Position numbers and translations under genes: made by a program. Shown one piece after another: positions 37,877 through 46,778 of a stretch of 64,000 nucleotides of DNA; within the stretch, counting starts at the first letter, position 1; the number at the start of each line of letters is the position of its first letter. This stretch comes from Mesorhizobium sp. 65-26 (GTDB taxonomy: Bacteria > Pseudomonadota > Alphaproteobacteria > Rhizobiales > Rhizobiaceae), in assembly GCA_001899205.1 (NCBI GenBank), contig MKVL01000010.1, positions 755,546 through 819,545 of the forward strand. Reading direction: 5' to 3'. The notes beneath the pieces are model-generated. The model was not told the origin of the DNA. It searched no databases and was given only the letters and a program-made list of their open reading frames with translations.

Positions 37877-38266
37877 TCATAGTTCCCGCGCGGCCAGCCA
37901 TCGCCAGGCCTCGATCTGGTCGCCTGTGTCGAAGTGCCTCAGCTCGATGGGCGAGGGGAGGACACGAAGCGCTGCCGTCGTCCAGTCCGGCTCGCCGATT
38001 GCCGCGCAGCGGCCGATGTGATCGACCGCACCGGCAAAGCCCTGGCGGAGCGTGTCCTCCGATATTTCCCGCCAGTCGACCCCGTCATGGTCGATGAGCC
38101 TCACGAGTGCATCGAGGCGCGGGTGAAGGAGATAGGCGGCCTCCAGCAGGCCGAACAGGTTCTCGGCATCCATCGGCGAGACATGGCCGACGACATCTAT
38201 GGCGAAAAGGTCGTCGCGATCGGTGTCGATCCTGCGGATCGCCGGCACGGCTTCGAGGGAATTCAC
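37877..38266 (-). CDS. STAS/SpoIIAA-like protein (DUF3478 type)
   Basis: A 129-residue cytosolic protein with the SpoIIAA-like fold pattern: RRIDTDRDDLFAIDVVGHVS, DALVRLIDHDGVDWREIS and a C-terminal IGEPDWTTAALRVLPSPIEL. DUF3478 proteins contain this pattern and have no settled function, with lipid or protein binding proposed. It starts at GTG with GAAAGGA upstream. Monocistronic. Confidence 0.72.
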   Translation of the reverse strand: MNSLEAVPAIRRIDTDRDDLFAIDVVGHVSPMDAENLFGLLEAAYLLHPRLDALVRLIDHDGVDWREISEDTLRQGFAGAVDHIGRCAAIGEPDWTTAALRVLPSPIELRHFDTGDQIEAWRWLAAREL

Positions 38267-38389
38267 GGCTGCGTCCTTTCGCTGGCTGGCTCGTTCCTGT
38301 GGAACACCCGAAACCCCTGTCTGTTCCCAGCAAAATCGCTATAGATGGCGCCGGCACGCTGAAGATCGAAGACTGGAACCCCAAAAGCC

Positions 38390-39130
38390 ATGCCCGCCAA
38401 GCTCTCCGTCAATCTCAACGCCATCGCGATGCTGCGCAATCGGCGCGATCTGCCCTGGCCAAGCGTCACCGGGCTGGGCCGCATCGCGCTCGCCGCCGGC
38501 GCGCACGGGCTGACGGTGCATCCGCGCCCAGACGAACGGCATATTCGCCTAAGCGACCTGCCGGAGATCCGTGCGTTGATCGACGATGAGTTCCCGAAGG
38601 CGGAATTCAACATCGAGGGCTATCCGACCGAGGCGTTCCTGACGCTGGTGGAGAAGCATCAGCCTGAGCAGGTGACGCTGGTGCCCGACGATCCAGCGCA
38701 GGCCACGTCGGACCACGGCTGGGACTTCGGGGGCCAGGCGGCGTTCCTCACGCCGATCGTCAAGCGCCTGAAGAAGGGCGGTTTTCGCGTGTCGCTGTTT
38801 TCGGACCCAGATCCGGCGGGCGTAGCCGCCGCCCGCGACACGGGAGCGGACCGGATCGAGCTCTATACGGGGCCATACGGCAGTTGCCACGACGATTCCA
38901 CCAGGGCTGCCAAGGAATTGGAAAAGCTCGGGAAAACCGCAGAGGCGGCGATCGCTGCCGGGCTTCAGGTGAACGCCGGGCACGACCTCGTGGTGAGCAA
39001 TCTTCCGGCCCTGGCCAAGCGCATTCCGGCCTTGGCCGAAGTGTCGATAGGACATGGGTTGACAGCCGACGCTTTGGAGTATGGCATGGCCGCCACCGTG
39101 GGACGCTTCCTGAAGGCCTGCGGGTGGTAG
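38390..39130 (+). CDS. pdxJ: Pyridoxine 5-phosphate synthase PdxJ
   Basis: A 246-residue TIM-barrel enzyme that condenses 3-amino-2-oxopropyl phosphate with deoxyxylulose 5-phosphate to form pyridoxine phosphate. Recognisable parts: [53 protein letters not shown] and [13 protein letters not shown]. Length is normal. Single gene. Confidence 0.96.
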   Translation: MPAKLSVNLNAIAMLRNRRDLPWPSVTGLGRIALAAGAHGLTVHPRPDERHIRLSDLPEIRALIDDEFPKAEFNIEGYPTEAFLTLVEKHQPEQVTLVPDDPAQATSDHGWDFGGQAAFLTPIVKRLKKGGFRVSLFSDPDPAGVAAARDTGADRIELYTGPYGSCHDDSTRAAKELEKLGKTAEAAIAAGLQVNAGHDLVVSNLPALAKRIPALAEVSIGHGLTADALEYGMAATVGRFLKACGW

Positions 39131-39233
39131 GGGAACAGCCCCTGCGTTGAGGGCATGGCAGCCTTAACGTGGCGGCACTTGATATTGCATCGCAGCAAGC
39201 GTAGAGCACCGCGCGCTTATCGGAGTGTCGTTC

Positions 39234-41153
39234 ATGGCCCTTGCCAACAATGGTAGTGAGGCAGAAACCGTCGAACAATCGAGTCATTCCGAGATCGAGC
39301 AGCATAGCGCCAAGGTGCTGATGCTGGGCGCTCTCGGCGTGGTCTATGGCGACATCGGTACCAGCCCGATCTACGCTTTCCGCGAGGCGCTGGTGGCGTC
39401 GTCCCGCGGCCACGTCGCCGAGCGCGGCGACATACTCGGCGTGCTTTCGCTCATTATCTGGTCGCTGACGATCATCGTCACGATCAAGTACATCATGTTC
39501 GTGCTGCGCGCCGACAACCGTGGCGAGGGTGGCGTGCTGTCGCTGATGGCGCTGGCGCGCGGGAGCTTCGCCAAGCGGTCGGCGATCATTCTGGCGATCG
39601 GCATCGTCGGCGCTTCGCTGTTCTTCGGCGATGCCGTCATCACGCCCGCCATCTCGGTGCTGTCGGCGGTCGAAGGCATGAACGTCGTGACGCCGACCTT
39701 CCAGCCCTATGTTGTGCCGCTGACGCTGCTGATCCTGGCGCTGCTGTTTTCGGTGCAGCGGTTCGGCACCGGCGGCGTGGCGCTCATCTTCGGCCCGATC
39801 ATGGCCGTCTGGTTCCTGGCCATCGGCCTTTCCGGCCTCAAGCATATCATCGACGATCCGGAAATCCTTCTGGCGGTCAGCCCGCACTACATCGTGGCGT
39901 TCCTCATTCATTCGCCCGATGTGGCGTTCGTGACGATCGGCGCGATTTTCCTCGCGGTCACCGGCGCCGAGGCGCTCTATGCCGACCTTGGCCATTTCGG
40001 CCGCAAGCCGATCGTGCAGGCGTGGCTCTACATCGTATTTCCCTGCCTGCTGCTCAATTATGCCGGGCAGGGGGCCTATGTGCTCGCCAATGGCGGCACC
40101 GTCGGCCATCCGTTCTTCGAGATGAACGAGGGCTGGGCGCTGATCCCGATGGTGGTGCTGGCGACCGCCGCCACCGTCATCGCCAGCCAGGCCGTGATCT
40201 CCGGCGCCTATTCGCTGACCCGCCAGGCGGTGCAGCTCAACATGCTGCCGCGTCTCGAAATCCTGCACACGTCCGAAAAGCAGTCCGGCCAGATCTACAT
40301 GCCGCGCGTCAACATGCTGCTGGCGCTGGTGGTCATGCTGCTGGTGGTGGGCTTTGGCGAATCGAGCAAGCTGGCCTCGGCCTACGGCATCTCGGTAACC
40401 GGCAACATGCTGGTGACGACGGTGCTGCTGTTCGTGATCATGACCCGCATCTGGAAGTGGAAGAAGTGGGTGGCCATCGCGCTGACGGCGCTGTTCGCCT
40501 TCATCGACATCGGCTTCTTCGCCTCCAACATCGTCAAGGTGTTCGAGGGCGGCTGGGCCTCACTGGCCGTGGCCTTCACCATCGTCACCGTGATGTGGAC
40601 GTGGGTGCGCGGCAGCCGTTACCTCTTCGAGAAGACGCGCAGGAACGAGATTCCGCTCGATTTCCTTGCCGGCAACCTCCTGAAGAAGAAGCCGCAACTG
40701 GTGTCGGGCACTGCCGTGTTCCTGACCAGCGACCCGCTCAGCGCGCCGACGGCCCTGATGCACAGCCTGAAGCACTACAAGGTGCTGCACGAGCAGAACG
40801 TCATCCTGTCCGTGGTCACGGCGCCGCAGCCGGTGGTGCCGGACAGCGATCGCGTCAAGATGGAGACGGTCAACGAACTGTTCATGCGCATAACGCTGAC
40901 CTTCGGCTACATGGAACAGCCGAACATTCCGCGCGCGCTGGCGATCTGCCGCAAGCAGGGATGGAAGTTCGACATCATGACCACGTCGTTCTTCCTGTCG
41001 CGGCGTTCGCTGAAGGCATCGCCCAACTCAGGCATGCCTGTGTGGCAGGACCGGTTGTTCATCGGTCTGGCGCGCACGGCCGCGGACGCGACCGAGTATT
41101 TCCAGATCCCGACGGGACGCGTGGTGGAAATCGGTACGCAGGTGGCTATCTGA
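39234..41153 (+). CDS. kup: KUP-family potassium uptake transporter
   Basis: A 639-residue membrane protein with about 12 helices and a 170-residue cytosolic tail. The motif GVVYGDIGTSPIYAFREAL and the helices with FFGDAVITPAISVLSAVEG are diagnostic. It imports K+ (and Cs+) with protons, useful at acid pH. The start was placed at MALANNG because GGAG sits 8 nt upstream; GTG at 39225 is an alternative. A hairpin terminator follows. Confidence 0.95.
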   Translation: MALANNGSEAETVEQSSHSEIEQHSAKVLMLGALGVVYGDIGTSPIYAFREALVASSRGHVAERGDILGVLSLIIWSLTIIVTIKYIMFVLRADNRGEGGVLSLMALARGSFAKRSAIILAIGIVGASLFFGDAVITPAISVLSAVEGMNVVTPTFQPYVVPLTLLILALLFSVQRFGTGGVALIFGPIMAVWFLAIGLSGLKHIIDDPEILLAVSPHYIVAFLIHSPDVAFVTIGAIFLAVTGAEALYADLGHFGRKPIVQAWLYIVFPCLLLNYAGQGAYVLANGGTVGHPFFEMNEGWALIPMVVLATAATVIASQAVISGAYSLTRQAVQLNMLPRLEILHTSEKQSGQIYMPRVNMLLALVVMLLVVGFGESSKLASAYGISVTGNMLVTTVLLFVIMTRIWKWKKWVAIALTALFAFIDIGFFASNIVKVFEGGWASLAVAFTIVTVMWTWVRGSRYLFEKTRRNEIPLDFLAGNLLKKKPQLVSGTAVFLTSDPLSAPTALMHSLKHYKVLHEQNVILSVVTAPQPVVPDSDRVKMETVNELFMRITLTFGYMEQPNIPRALAICRKQGWKFDIMTTSFFLSRRSLKASPNSGMPVWQDRLFIGLARTAADATEYFQIPTGRVVEIGTQVAI

Positions 41154-41166
41154 CCGTGTGAGTCCG

Positions 41167-41198
41167 GGCAGCCGCTTTATCGCGCGCGGCTGCCTTTT
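41167..41198 (+). terminator. Terminator after kup
   Basis: GGCAGCCGC and GCGGCTGCC pair over 9 bp around a 10-nt loop and are followed by TTTT, ending the kup transcript. The next 140 bp before the reductase gene hold no other feature I can support. Confidence 0.8.
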
Positions 41199-41344
41199 GC
41201 CTGCCTGTCGGCATTCCCTCCTGTGTCATGGCGGGAAACGGGCGGCATCCGCCCGCATATCGCCAACTGGTGCTGGAGAGCCTATCTTCCTGATGGATCC
41301 AGGATGAGGCCTCCAAGGCCTCGCGGACCATAGGGAGGCGCGGC

Positions 41345-42385
41345 ATGGACGGCGAACTGGTTCTGGTCACCGGCGGTTCGGGCTTCCTTGGCGCGCATTG
41401 CATCCTGAAACTGCTCGAGGCCGGCTACCGGGTTCGAACCACCGTCAGGTCGCTGGGGCGCAAGGGCGATGTGCTGGCCATGCTCGCGGTCGGAGGCGTG
41501 ACGCCGGGCGATGCGCTATCCTTTGCCGTGGCCGACCTGACGAAGGATGACGGCTGGCGCGAAGCCATGGCCGGCTGCGCCTATGTCCTGCATGTCGCAT
41601 CGCCGTTTCCGCCCGGCGTGCCGAAGAACGAGGATGAGCTGATCGTGCCGGCGCGCGAGGGCGTGCTGCGCGTTCTGAGAGCGGCGCGCGACGCCGGCGT
41701 CAGGCGCGTCGTGCAGACATCGTCCTTTGCCGCGGTCGGCTATGGCAAACCCTTGCCGGTCGGGCGTCCCTTCAATGAAGAGGATTGGACCGATCCGAAC
41801 GGCGACGTCAGCGCCTATGTGAAGTCGAAAACGCTCGCCGAGCGCGCCGCCTGGGATTTCATCGCGCGCGAAGGCTCCGCGCTGGAACTCTCGGTGGTAA
41901 ATCCCGTCGGCATCTTCGGGCCGGTGCTCGGAGCGGACCATTCGACCTCGACGCTGTTCATCCAGCGGATGATGGACGGCGCGCTGCCCGGCCTGCCGCG
42001 CATGGTTTTCGGAGTGGTCGACGCGCGCGACGTCGCCGATCTTCATGTGCTGGCGATGACCAGCCCGGCGGCCAAGGGTGAACGCTTCCTCGCCGTGTCG
42101 GGCGATTTCATGTGGGTGGCCGAGATCGCGGCTACGCTGCGGCAGCGCCTGGGTGCCGCGGCGGCGCGGGTGCCGACCCGGATATTGCCCGACTGGCTTG
42201 TCCGGACGGTCGGCCTGTTCAGCGCCGAGGCCGCGCAGGTGGTGCCCGAGCTCGGTCGGGTCAAGAACGCGACCAGCGCCAAGGCAGCCCGCGCGCTCGG
42301 CTGGACGCCGCGCACGCGGGAGGATGCTCTCGCCGCGACCGGCGAGAGCCTTGTGCGGCTCGGCCTGCTGAAAAAGCGGGGGTAA
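41345..42385 (+). CDS. NAD(P)-dependent epimerase/dihydroflavonol-reductase-like SDR
   Basis: A 346-residue extended short-chain dehydrogenase. N-terminal nucleotide site LVTGGSGFLGAHCI, and the catalytic Tyr-Lys in SAYVKSKTLAERAAWDF. Similar proteins reduce aldehydes or ketones to alcohols (dihydroflavonol-4-reductase-like). Substrate not predictable. A GGGAGG-like sequence (TAGGGAGGCGCGGC) precedes the start. Confidence 0.87.
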   Translation: MDGELVLVTGGSGFLGAHCILKLLEAGYRVRTTVRSLGRKGDVLAMLAVGGVTPGDALSFAVADLTKDDGWREAMAGCAYVLHVASPFPPGVPKNEDELIVPAREGVLRVLRAARDAGVRRVVQTSSFAAVGYGKPLPVGRPFNEEDWTDPNGDVSAYVKSKTLAERAAWDFIAREGSALELSVVNPVGIFGPVLGADHSTSTLFIQRMMDGALPGLPRMVFGVVDARDVADLHVLAMTSPAAKGERFLAVSGDFMWVAEIAATLRQRLGAAAARVPTRILPDWLVRTVGLFSAEAAQVVPELGRVKNATSAKAARALGWTPRTREDALAATGESLVRLGLLKKRG

Positions 42386-42415
42386 GGCCGCTTTTTCGCT
42401 GGAGCGGCTCCGCGT

Positions 42416-43309
42416 TCAGCCAGCCAAGGCGGCCTTGTTAGCCTGGAGGAATTCCTTCAGCGTCTTCGACTTTCTGCCCGAAAGCTTCTCGACCGCGTCC
42501 GTGACCATCGAGATGCGGCCGGAACGCGTGTTGGCATCGAACGAGACGATGAGGCGGGCAACGTCTTCGGGAACGCCCGATGCCTTGATGCCTTCCGTCA
42601 GCGCCTCGTCCGAAAGCTGGACGACTTCCAGCGGCTTGCCGGTCACCTCGCGCACCAGGGCGGCGATCTCGGGGATCGTATAGGCCTGCGGGCCGGTCAG
42701 CGTGTAGATCTCGCTGTCCTTCGAACCGGAAGCCAGGCTGGCGGCAATCGCGGCGGCCATGTCGTCGCGTGCGCCATGGGCGATCCTGCCGTCGCCGGCG
42801 GAAGTGTACCAGTGGCCGGAGGAAAGGGCGTGCGGCAGCGCCATGAACAGGTTCTCCTGGTACCAGCCGTTGCGGAAGATCGTGTAGGGAATGCCGCTTT
42901 CCTTGATGGCCTGCTCGGTGCCGTGGTGGTCGCCGGCGAACAGAACCGGCGAGCCGGGTTCGGGGGTGGGCATCGAGGTGTAGAGAAGATGCGAGACGCC
43001 GGCCTTCTTGGCCGCGGCAACCGCCGTCAAGTGCTGCTGGAGGCGACGACCGCCTTTGACGTCCAGATCGTTGGTCGAGATGATCAGGACCCTGTCGGCG
43101 CCCTTGAAGGCACTCACCAGCGATGCCTCGTCGTTGAAGTCGGCGGCCCGCACGGTGACGCCGCGCGCGGCGAGGTCGGCGAGCTTCGCCGGATCGCGGG
43201 TGGTGGCGATGATGCGCGACGGTGGCACCTTGAGCGTGTCGAGAAGATGATGGATGACGCCCTGGCCGAGCTGGCCGGCGGCGCCTGTGACGAGAAGGGT
43301 TTCGGTCAT
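42416..43309 (-). CDS. NmrA/QorB-like SDR oxidoreductase
   Basis: A 297-residue atypical short-chain dehydrogenase with LLVTGAAGQLGQGVIHHLL at the N-terminus and GDHHGTEQAIKESGIPYTIFRNGWYQENL in the middle. It resembles NAD(P)H quinone oxidoreductase QorB and NmrA redox sensors. It is divergent from an HxlR regulator with a palindromic operator between them, so it is probably induced by electrophiles or quinones. Confidence 0.88.
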   Translation of the reverse strand: MTETLLVTGAAGQLGQGVIHHLLDTLKVPPSRIIATTRDPAKLADLAARGVTVRAADFNDEASLVSAFKGADRVLIISTNDLDVKGGRRLQQHLTAVAAAKKAGVSHLLYTSMPTPEPGSPVLFAGDHHGTEQAIKESGIPYTIFRNGWYQENLFMALPHALSSGHWYTSAGDGRIAHGARDDMAAAIAASLASGSKDSEIYTLTGPQAYTIPEIAALVREVTGKPLEVVQLSDEALTEGIKASGVPEDVARLIVSFDANTRSGRISMVTDAVEKLSGRKSKTLKEFLQANKAALAG

Positions 43310-43336
43310 GGCGGTGATCCTGTGCGAGGTTTTTGG

Positions 43337-43355
43337 TGGTCTCAAAAAGAGACCA
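43337..43355. promoter_or_regulatory. HxlR operator between the divergent pair
   Basis: TGGTCTC-AAAAA-GAGACCA is a perfect 7-bp inverted repeat with a 5-nt spacer, located 28 bp before the oxidoreductase ATG and about 75 bp before the regulator start. HxlR dimers bind such sites; position suits repression of the oxidoreductase. Confidence 0.72.
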
Positions 43356-43430
43356 GCACTAAAATAGGAATTGACCCTGCCAGGTAAAGAAGGCAGTTTC
43401 GCGGGAGGTAGGCACAGGCAGGGAACCACC

Positions 43431-43844
43431 TTGGACAGCAAGATCCTCAACCTGAAATCGAAGATCGAGGTCTACAAGGCCATCAGCGAGCCGGGCGGCA
43501 GCTTCGCCGATTGCCCGGTGCGCGACGTCATCCAGATCATCAGCGGCAAGTGGAGCTCGCTGCTGATGATGGCGCTGGCGGAAAAGCCCTACCGTTTCGG
43601 CGAGTTGCGTCGCCTCGTCCCCGACATCTCCCAGCGCATGCTCACCCAGACGCTGCACGACCTGCAGCGCGACGGCTATGTGCGGCGCGAGGTGTTCGCG
43701 ACGAAGCCGCCAAGCGTCGAATACAGTCTCACCGATCTCGGGCGATCCATGTTCGGTCCGCTGTACCAACTGCTGCAATGGGCGGAGTTCAACCACGGCG
43801 CCGTGCGGCATGCGCGCGCCGCTTTCGACGCTGCTCAGCCTTAG
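43431..43844 (+). CDS. HxlR-family winged-helix regulator
   Basis: A protein of 137 residues from TTG (CAGGGA upstream) with the HxlR core: CPVRDVIQIISGKWSSLLMM, YRFGELRRLVPDISQRMLTQTLHDL and DGYVRREVFATKPPSVEYSLT. The cysteine before the helix (FADCPV) is the redox- or electrophile-sensing position in HypR/YodB-type members. Divergent from the NmrA/QorB reductase. The exact start is uncertain; an upstream TTG at 43371 would add 20 residues. Confidence 0.88.
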   Translation: MDSKILNLKSKIEVYKAISEPGGSFADCPVRDVIQIISGKWSSLLMMALAEKPYRFGELRRLVPDISQRMLTQTLHDLQRDGYVRREVFATKPPSVEYSLTDLGRSMFGPLYQLLQWAEFNHGAVRHARAAFDAAQP

Positions 43845-43992
43845 GCAGGAGCCGGAGGTTTGCCGCACCGACGATGGCAGATCGTCTGCTCGACGATTCC
43901 GAAAAAATCGCATCGTTTGATATCAAGGTCCCGTTTTGCAGAATCGAGGGGACCCCGCCAATCAGCGAGGATTGTCCCGAACCGGACGGGAC

Positions 43993-45309
43993 ATGGGCAC
44001 TCTTCTTGATATCGCGATCGTCGGCGCGGGCCCGGCCGGGCTGGCGGCGGCGCTCTACCTCAAACGCGCGGGACACAAGGTCACCGTGTTCGAGCGCTTC
44101 GAGGAGCCCAAGCCGGTCGGCTCCGGGCTGATCCTGCAGCCGACCGGCCTGACGGTGCTCGCCGATCTCGGCCTGCTTGACGAGATCCTGATGCTCGGCA
44201 ACCGCATCGAGCGCCTGCACGGCGCCGACGCCCGCAGCGGACGCGCCGTGCTCGATGTCCGCTACGATGCAAGGCGCGGGGGCCGTTTCGGCGTGGCGGT
44301 GCATCGCGCGGCGCTGTTCGGCGTCCTGTTCGCCGCCGCGAGCCGCGAAGGCATCGCCATCGAGACCGGGGTAGAGCTCGAAGCCGTGCAAACCGGTGGG
44401 AGGGCAAGGCTCGTCGCTGCCGGCGGGCGCTTCGTCGGAACTTTCGACCTCGTGATCGACGCCAGCGGCGCGCGGTCGAGGTTGCGGCAGGGCCTGGGCG
44501 ACCCCAGCGAATGGCGGCCCCTGGCCTATGGCGCCTTCTGGGCCTCGCTTGGCTGGCGCGGCGACGGCTTTGACGAGAATGCGTTGCTGCAGCGCTACGA
44601 CAGGGCGAGCGTCATGATCGGCGTGCTTCCGATCGGCCGGCCTCGGCCGGGCGCCGACAAGATGGCGGCCTTCTTCTGGAGCCTGAAGCCGGACGATGCC
44701 GAGCGCGTGCAGGCGCTGGGGCTCGACGCCTGGAAGGCGAGGGTGGTGGAGTTGTGGCCCGAATGCGCCGCCTACGTCAGCCAGATCGACAGCTTCGACC
44801 AGCTTTCGCTGGCGCGCTACGGCCATCACACCATGAACCTGCCGGCGGGTCGATGCCTTGCTGTGATCGGGGACGCCGCGCATTCGACCAGCCCGCAACT
44901 GGGACAGGGGGCGAACATGGCGCTGCTCGACGCCGCTGCACTGGCGGCCGCCTTGCGGCGGGAACGGGCCGTCGATGCCGCGCTGGAGGCCTACGCGCGG
45001 GCACGGCGTTGGCATGTGCGCATCTTCCAGGCGTTGTCGTTGTCGCTGACGCCGTTCTACCAGTCGGACTCGACGGTGCTGCCCTTCATCCGTGACCGGC
45101 TGGTGGCGACGCTGACAAGGGTTCCGCCGGCGCCGCAATTCCTCGCGGGGATGGTCGCGGGAACCGTGATCGACCCGTTCAAGCGTATCGGTTTGCGGGA
45201 GGTGCAATGGAGCGATCACTCCGCCGCGCGAGGTCGGAAAGACAGGAGCGCTTTGCCAGCAGGAACCGGTGCAGGCGTTCCGGATAGTCCGGCAAAACCG
45301 CCTTCGTGA
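43993..45309 (+). CDS. FAD-dependent aromatic-type monooxygenase
   Basis: A 438-residue class A flavin monooxygenase: GAGPAGLAAALYLKRAGHKV (FAD dinucleotide motif), the DG-like region FDLVIDASGARSRLR, and GDAAHSTSPQLGQGANMALLD (FAD ribityl site). Substrate unknown. The last 35 or so residues (after GLREV) lie over the antisense 3 prime end of the GST gene and are probably a non-conserved extension; the two genes overlap by 131 bp. Confidence 0.86.
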   Translation: MGTLLDIAIVGAGPAGLAAALYLKRAGHKVTVFERFEEPKPVGSGLILQPTGLTVLADLGLLDEILMLGNRIERLHGADARSGRAVLDVRYDARRGGRFGVAVHRAALFGVLFAAASREGIAIETGVELEAVQTGGRARLVAAGGRFVGTFDLVIDASGARSRLRQGLGDPSEWRPLAYGAFWASLGWRGDGFDENALLQRYDRASVMIGVLPIGRPRPGADKMAAFFWSLKPDDAERVQALGLDAWKARVVELWPECAAYVSQIDSFDQLSLARYGHHTMNLPAGRCLAVIGDAAHSTSPQLGQGANMALLDAAALAAALRRERAVDAALEAYARARRWHVRIFQALSLSLTPFYQSDSTVLPFIRDRLVATLTRVPPAPQFLAGMVAGTVIDPFKRIGLREVQWSDHSAARGRKDRSALPAGTGAGVPDSPAKPPS

Positions 45310-45904
45310 CCGACTGCCGCCCGCTCAATGCCTTGCGCCAGGCTTCGATCCGAGGTTTTGCGCCGAGAATGCCGAAGTCGCCAACGCGATCGAATGTATC
45401 GAAATAACGGAAGATCGGCGCATAGACCGCATCGACGAGCGAGAAGTGCTCAGCGGCAAACCAGGGGCCGCTCTGCCGTGCGACCAGTTCCGCTTCCACC
45501 CGATCGAACATCCCGGACAGGCCTCTTCGTTCATGGTCGAAGGCGGCCTGATCCGGCGCGGAGTAAAAACGGCCGATAGCGTTGAGGATGGCCGAACCGA
45601 ATTCGATCCAGGATCGATGGCGGGCGCGCGCCAGCGGATCCGCCGGGTGCAGCGGATTGGGCTCGGTCTCCTCGAGGAATTCGAGGATGACGGCGGATTC
45701 GAAAATCACGTCTTCCGCGCCATCGCGCCGCACGCGCAACAGCGGCACCTTGCCGAGCGGCGAGATGGCCTTGAACCAGTCAGGCTTGGCGGAGAGATCG
45801 ATATCGACCCTCTCGAACGGCACGCCTTTCTCGGCAAGCGCAATTGCCGCGCGCTGAACGTAGGGACAGAGATCGTGGCTGACGAGGGTAAGCCTTCCAG
45901 CCAT
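45179..45904 (-). CDS. Glutathione S-transferase family protein
   Basis: A 241-residue protein: thioredoxin-like N-terminal domain (LTLVSHDLCPYVQRAAIALA, catalytic-type Cys13 in CPYVQR, omega-like) with PLGKVPLLRV and FESAVILEFLEE, then a helical C-terminal domain. It starts one base after the Rieske gene stop, with GGGGAGAG upstream, so both form an operon. Convergent overlap with the monooxygenase at its 3 prime end. Confidence 0.9.
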   Translation of the reverse strand: MAGRLTLVSHDLCPYVQRAAIALAEKGVPFERVDIDLSAKPDWFKAISPLGKVPLLRVRRDGAEDVIFESAVILEFLEETEPNPLHPADPLARARHRSWIEFGSAILNAIGRFYSAPDQAAFDHERRGLSGMFDRVEAELVARQSGPWFAAEHFSLVDAVYAPIFRYFDTFDRVGDFGILGAKPRIEAWRKALSGRQSVTKAVLPDYPERLHRFLLAKRSCLSDLARRSDRSIAPPANRYA

Positions 45905-45905
45905 G

Positions 45906-46211
45906 TCACTCTCCCCAGACATAGTTGAGGACACCGTCCTCCACGCGCGTCGACAGGAACATCAGGCGCGAGCCTTTCGGTGCCGGACCTTCGAGGCGGT
46001 CACCGCTCTCCATGTCGAACCGTGCGCCATGCCATTGGCATACGAAGGCGCCGTCCTTGCAATCAAGCGGGCCGCCGAAATGCAGGCAGGTGTTGGCCGC
46101 GGCGCGGATTCGCTCGCCGCTGCGCCAGACATGAACCTCGCGGCCGAAAAACGGTGTGATCAGGCTGCCTGTCGGTGGGATGTCGGCGATCTTGCAGATC
46201 TCGTGTCTCAT
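45906..46211 (-). CDS. Rieske (2Fe-2S) ferredoxin-like protein
   Basis: A 101-residue protein with the Rieske cluster ligands Cys42-x-His44 (TCLHFGG) and Cys58-x-x-His61 (CQWHG). No transmembrane or oxygenase domain, so it resembles small ferredoxins of ring-hydroxylating systems. GGAG lies 6 nt before the chosen ATG; longer starts would run into the MarR operator cluster. First gene of an operon with the GST gene. Confidence 0.88.
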   Translation of the reverse strand: MRHEICKIADIPPTGSLITPFFGREVHVWRSGERIRAAANTCLHFGGPLDCKDGAFVCQWHGARFDMESGDRLEGPAPKGSRLMFLSTRVEDGVLNYVWGE

Positions 46212-46226
46212 CGGGAGCTCCATATA

Positions 46227-46287
46227 GATGCAATTGCATTTATATGGATGCAATTGCATCGATCGTCAAGCTTGATGCAATTGCATC
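46227..46287. repeat. Three palindromic operator copies (MarR box cluster)
   Basis: GATGCAATTGCATC occurs as a perfect 14-bp palindrome at 46247-46260 and 46274-46287, and once with a final T (46227-46240). Centre spacings are 20 and 27 bp. They fill the interval between the divergent Rieske/GST operon and the marR gene and so are likely the MarR operators for both directions. Confidence 0.85.
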
Positions 46288-46306
46288 TATTGCGTAGGTT
46301 GCGCCC

Positions 46307-46762
46307 ATGACGAGGAGATCGCCTTCACCAGAGGCCATCAAGGCCTGGGCCCGCTTGGCGCGCGTATCGCGCCAGCTTGTGGAAAGCACCGAGGACGCCT
46401 TGAAGGCGGCCGCCTTGCCGCCGCTTGCCTGGTACGACGTGCTGCATGAACTGGCCGAGGCGGGCGAGGGCGGGCTGCGGCCGTACGAGCTGATCGATCG
46501 TGTGTTGCTGGCGCAGTACAACGTCTCGCGGCTGCTGGCGCGCCTCGAAGCTGATGGCCTGGTGGAGAGGTTGCCCGTTGCCGACGACGGTCGCGGCCAG
46601 AGGGTGCGCATCACCGAGGGCGGCAAGACCATGCGCCGCCGCATATGGGCGGTCTATGGCGGATCGATCGCCGACCTGATGGACGACCGGCTTTCGACCG
46701 AAGAGATGGAGGCGCTGTCGGCACTGCTCGGGAGGCTGCGCCATCCCCCGACCACCGGATGA
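46307..46762 (+). CDS. MarR-family transcriptional regulator
   Basis: A 151-residue winged-helix protein: helices WARLARVSRQLVESTEDALK, LPPLAWYDVLHELAEAGEGG, RPYELIDRVLLAQYNVSRLLARLEADGLV and the wing with DGRGQRVRITEGG. It is divergent from the Rieske/GST operon and is expected to bind the palindromes in between, repressing until a phenolic or similar ligand is present. The effector is unknown. Confidence 0.93.
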   Translation: MTRRSPSPEAIKAWARLARVSRQLVESTEDALKAAALPPLAWYDVLHELAEAGEGGLRPYELIDRVLLAQYNVSRLLARLEADGLVERLPVADDGRGQRVRITEGGKTMRRRIWAVYGGSIADLMDDRLSTEEMEALSALLGRLRHPPTTG

Positions 46763-46778
46763 ACGCCTACCGGGCGGC

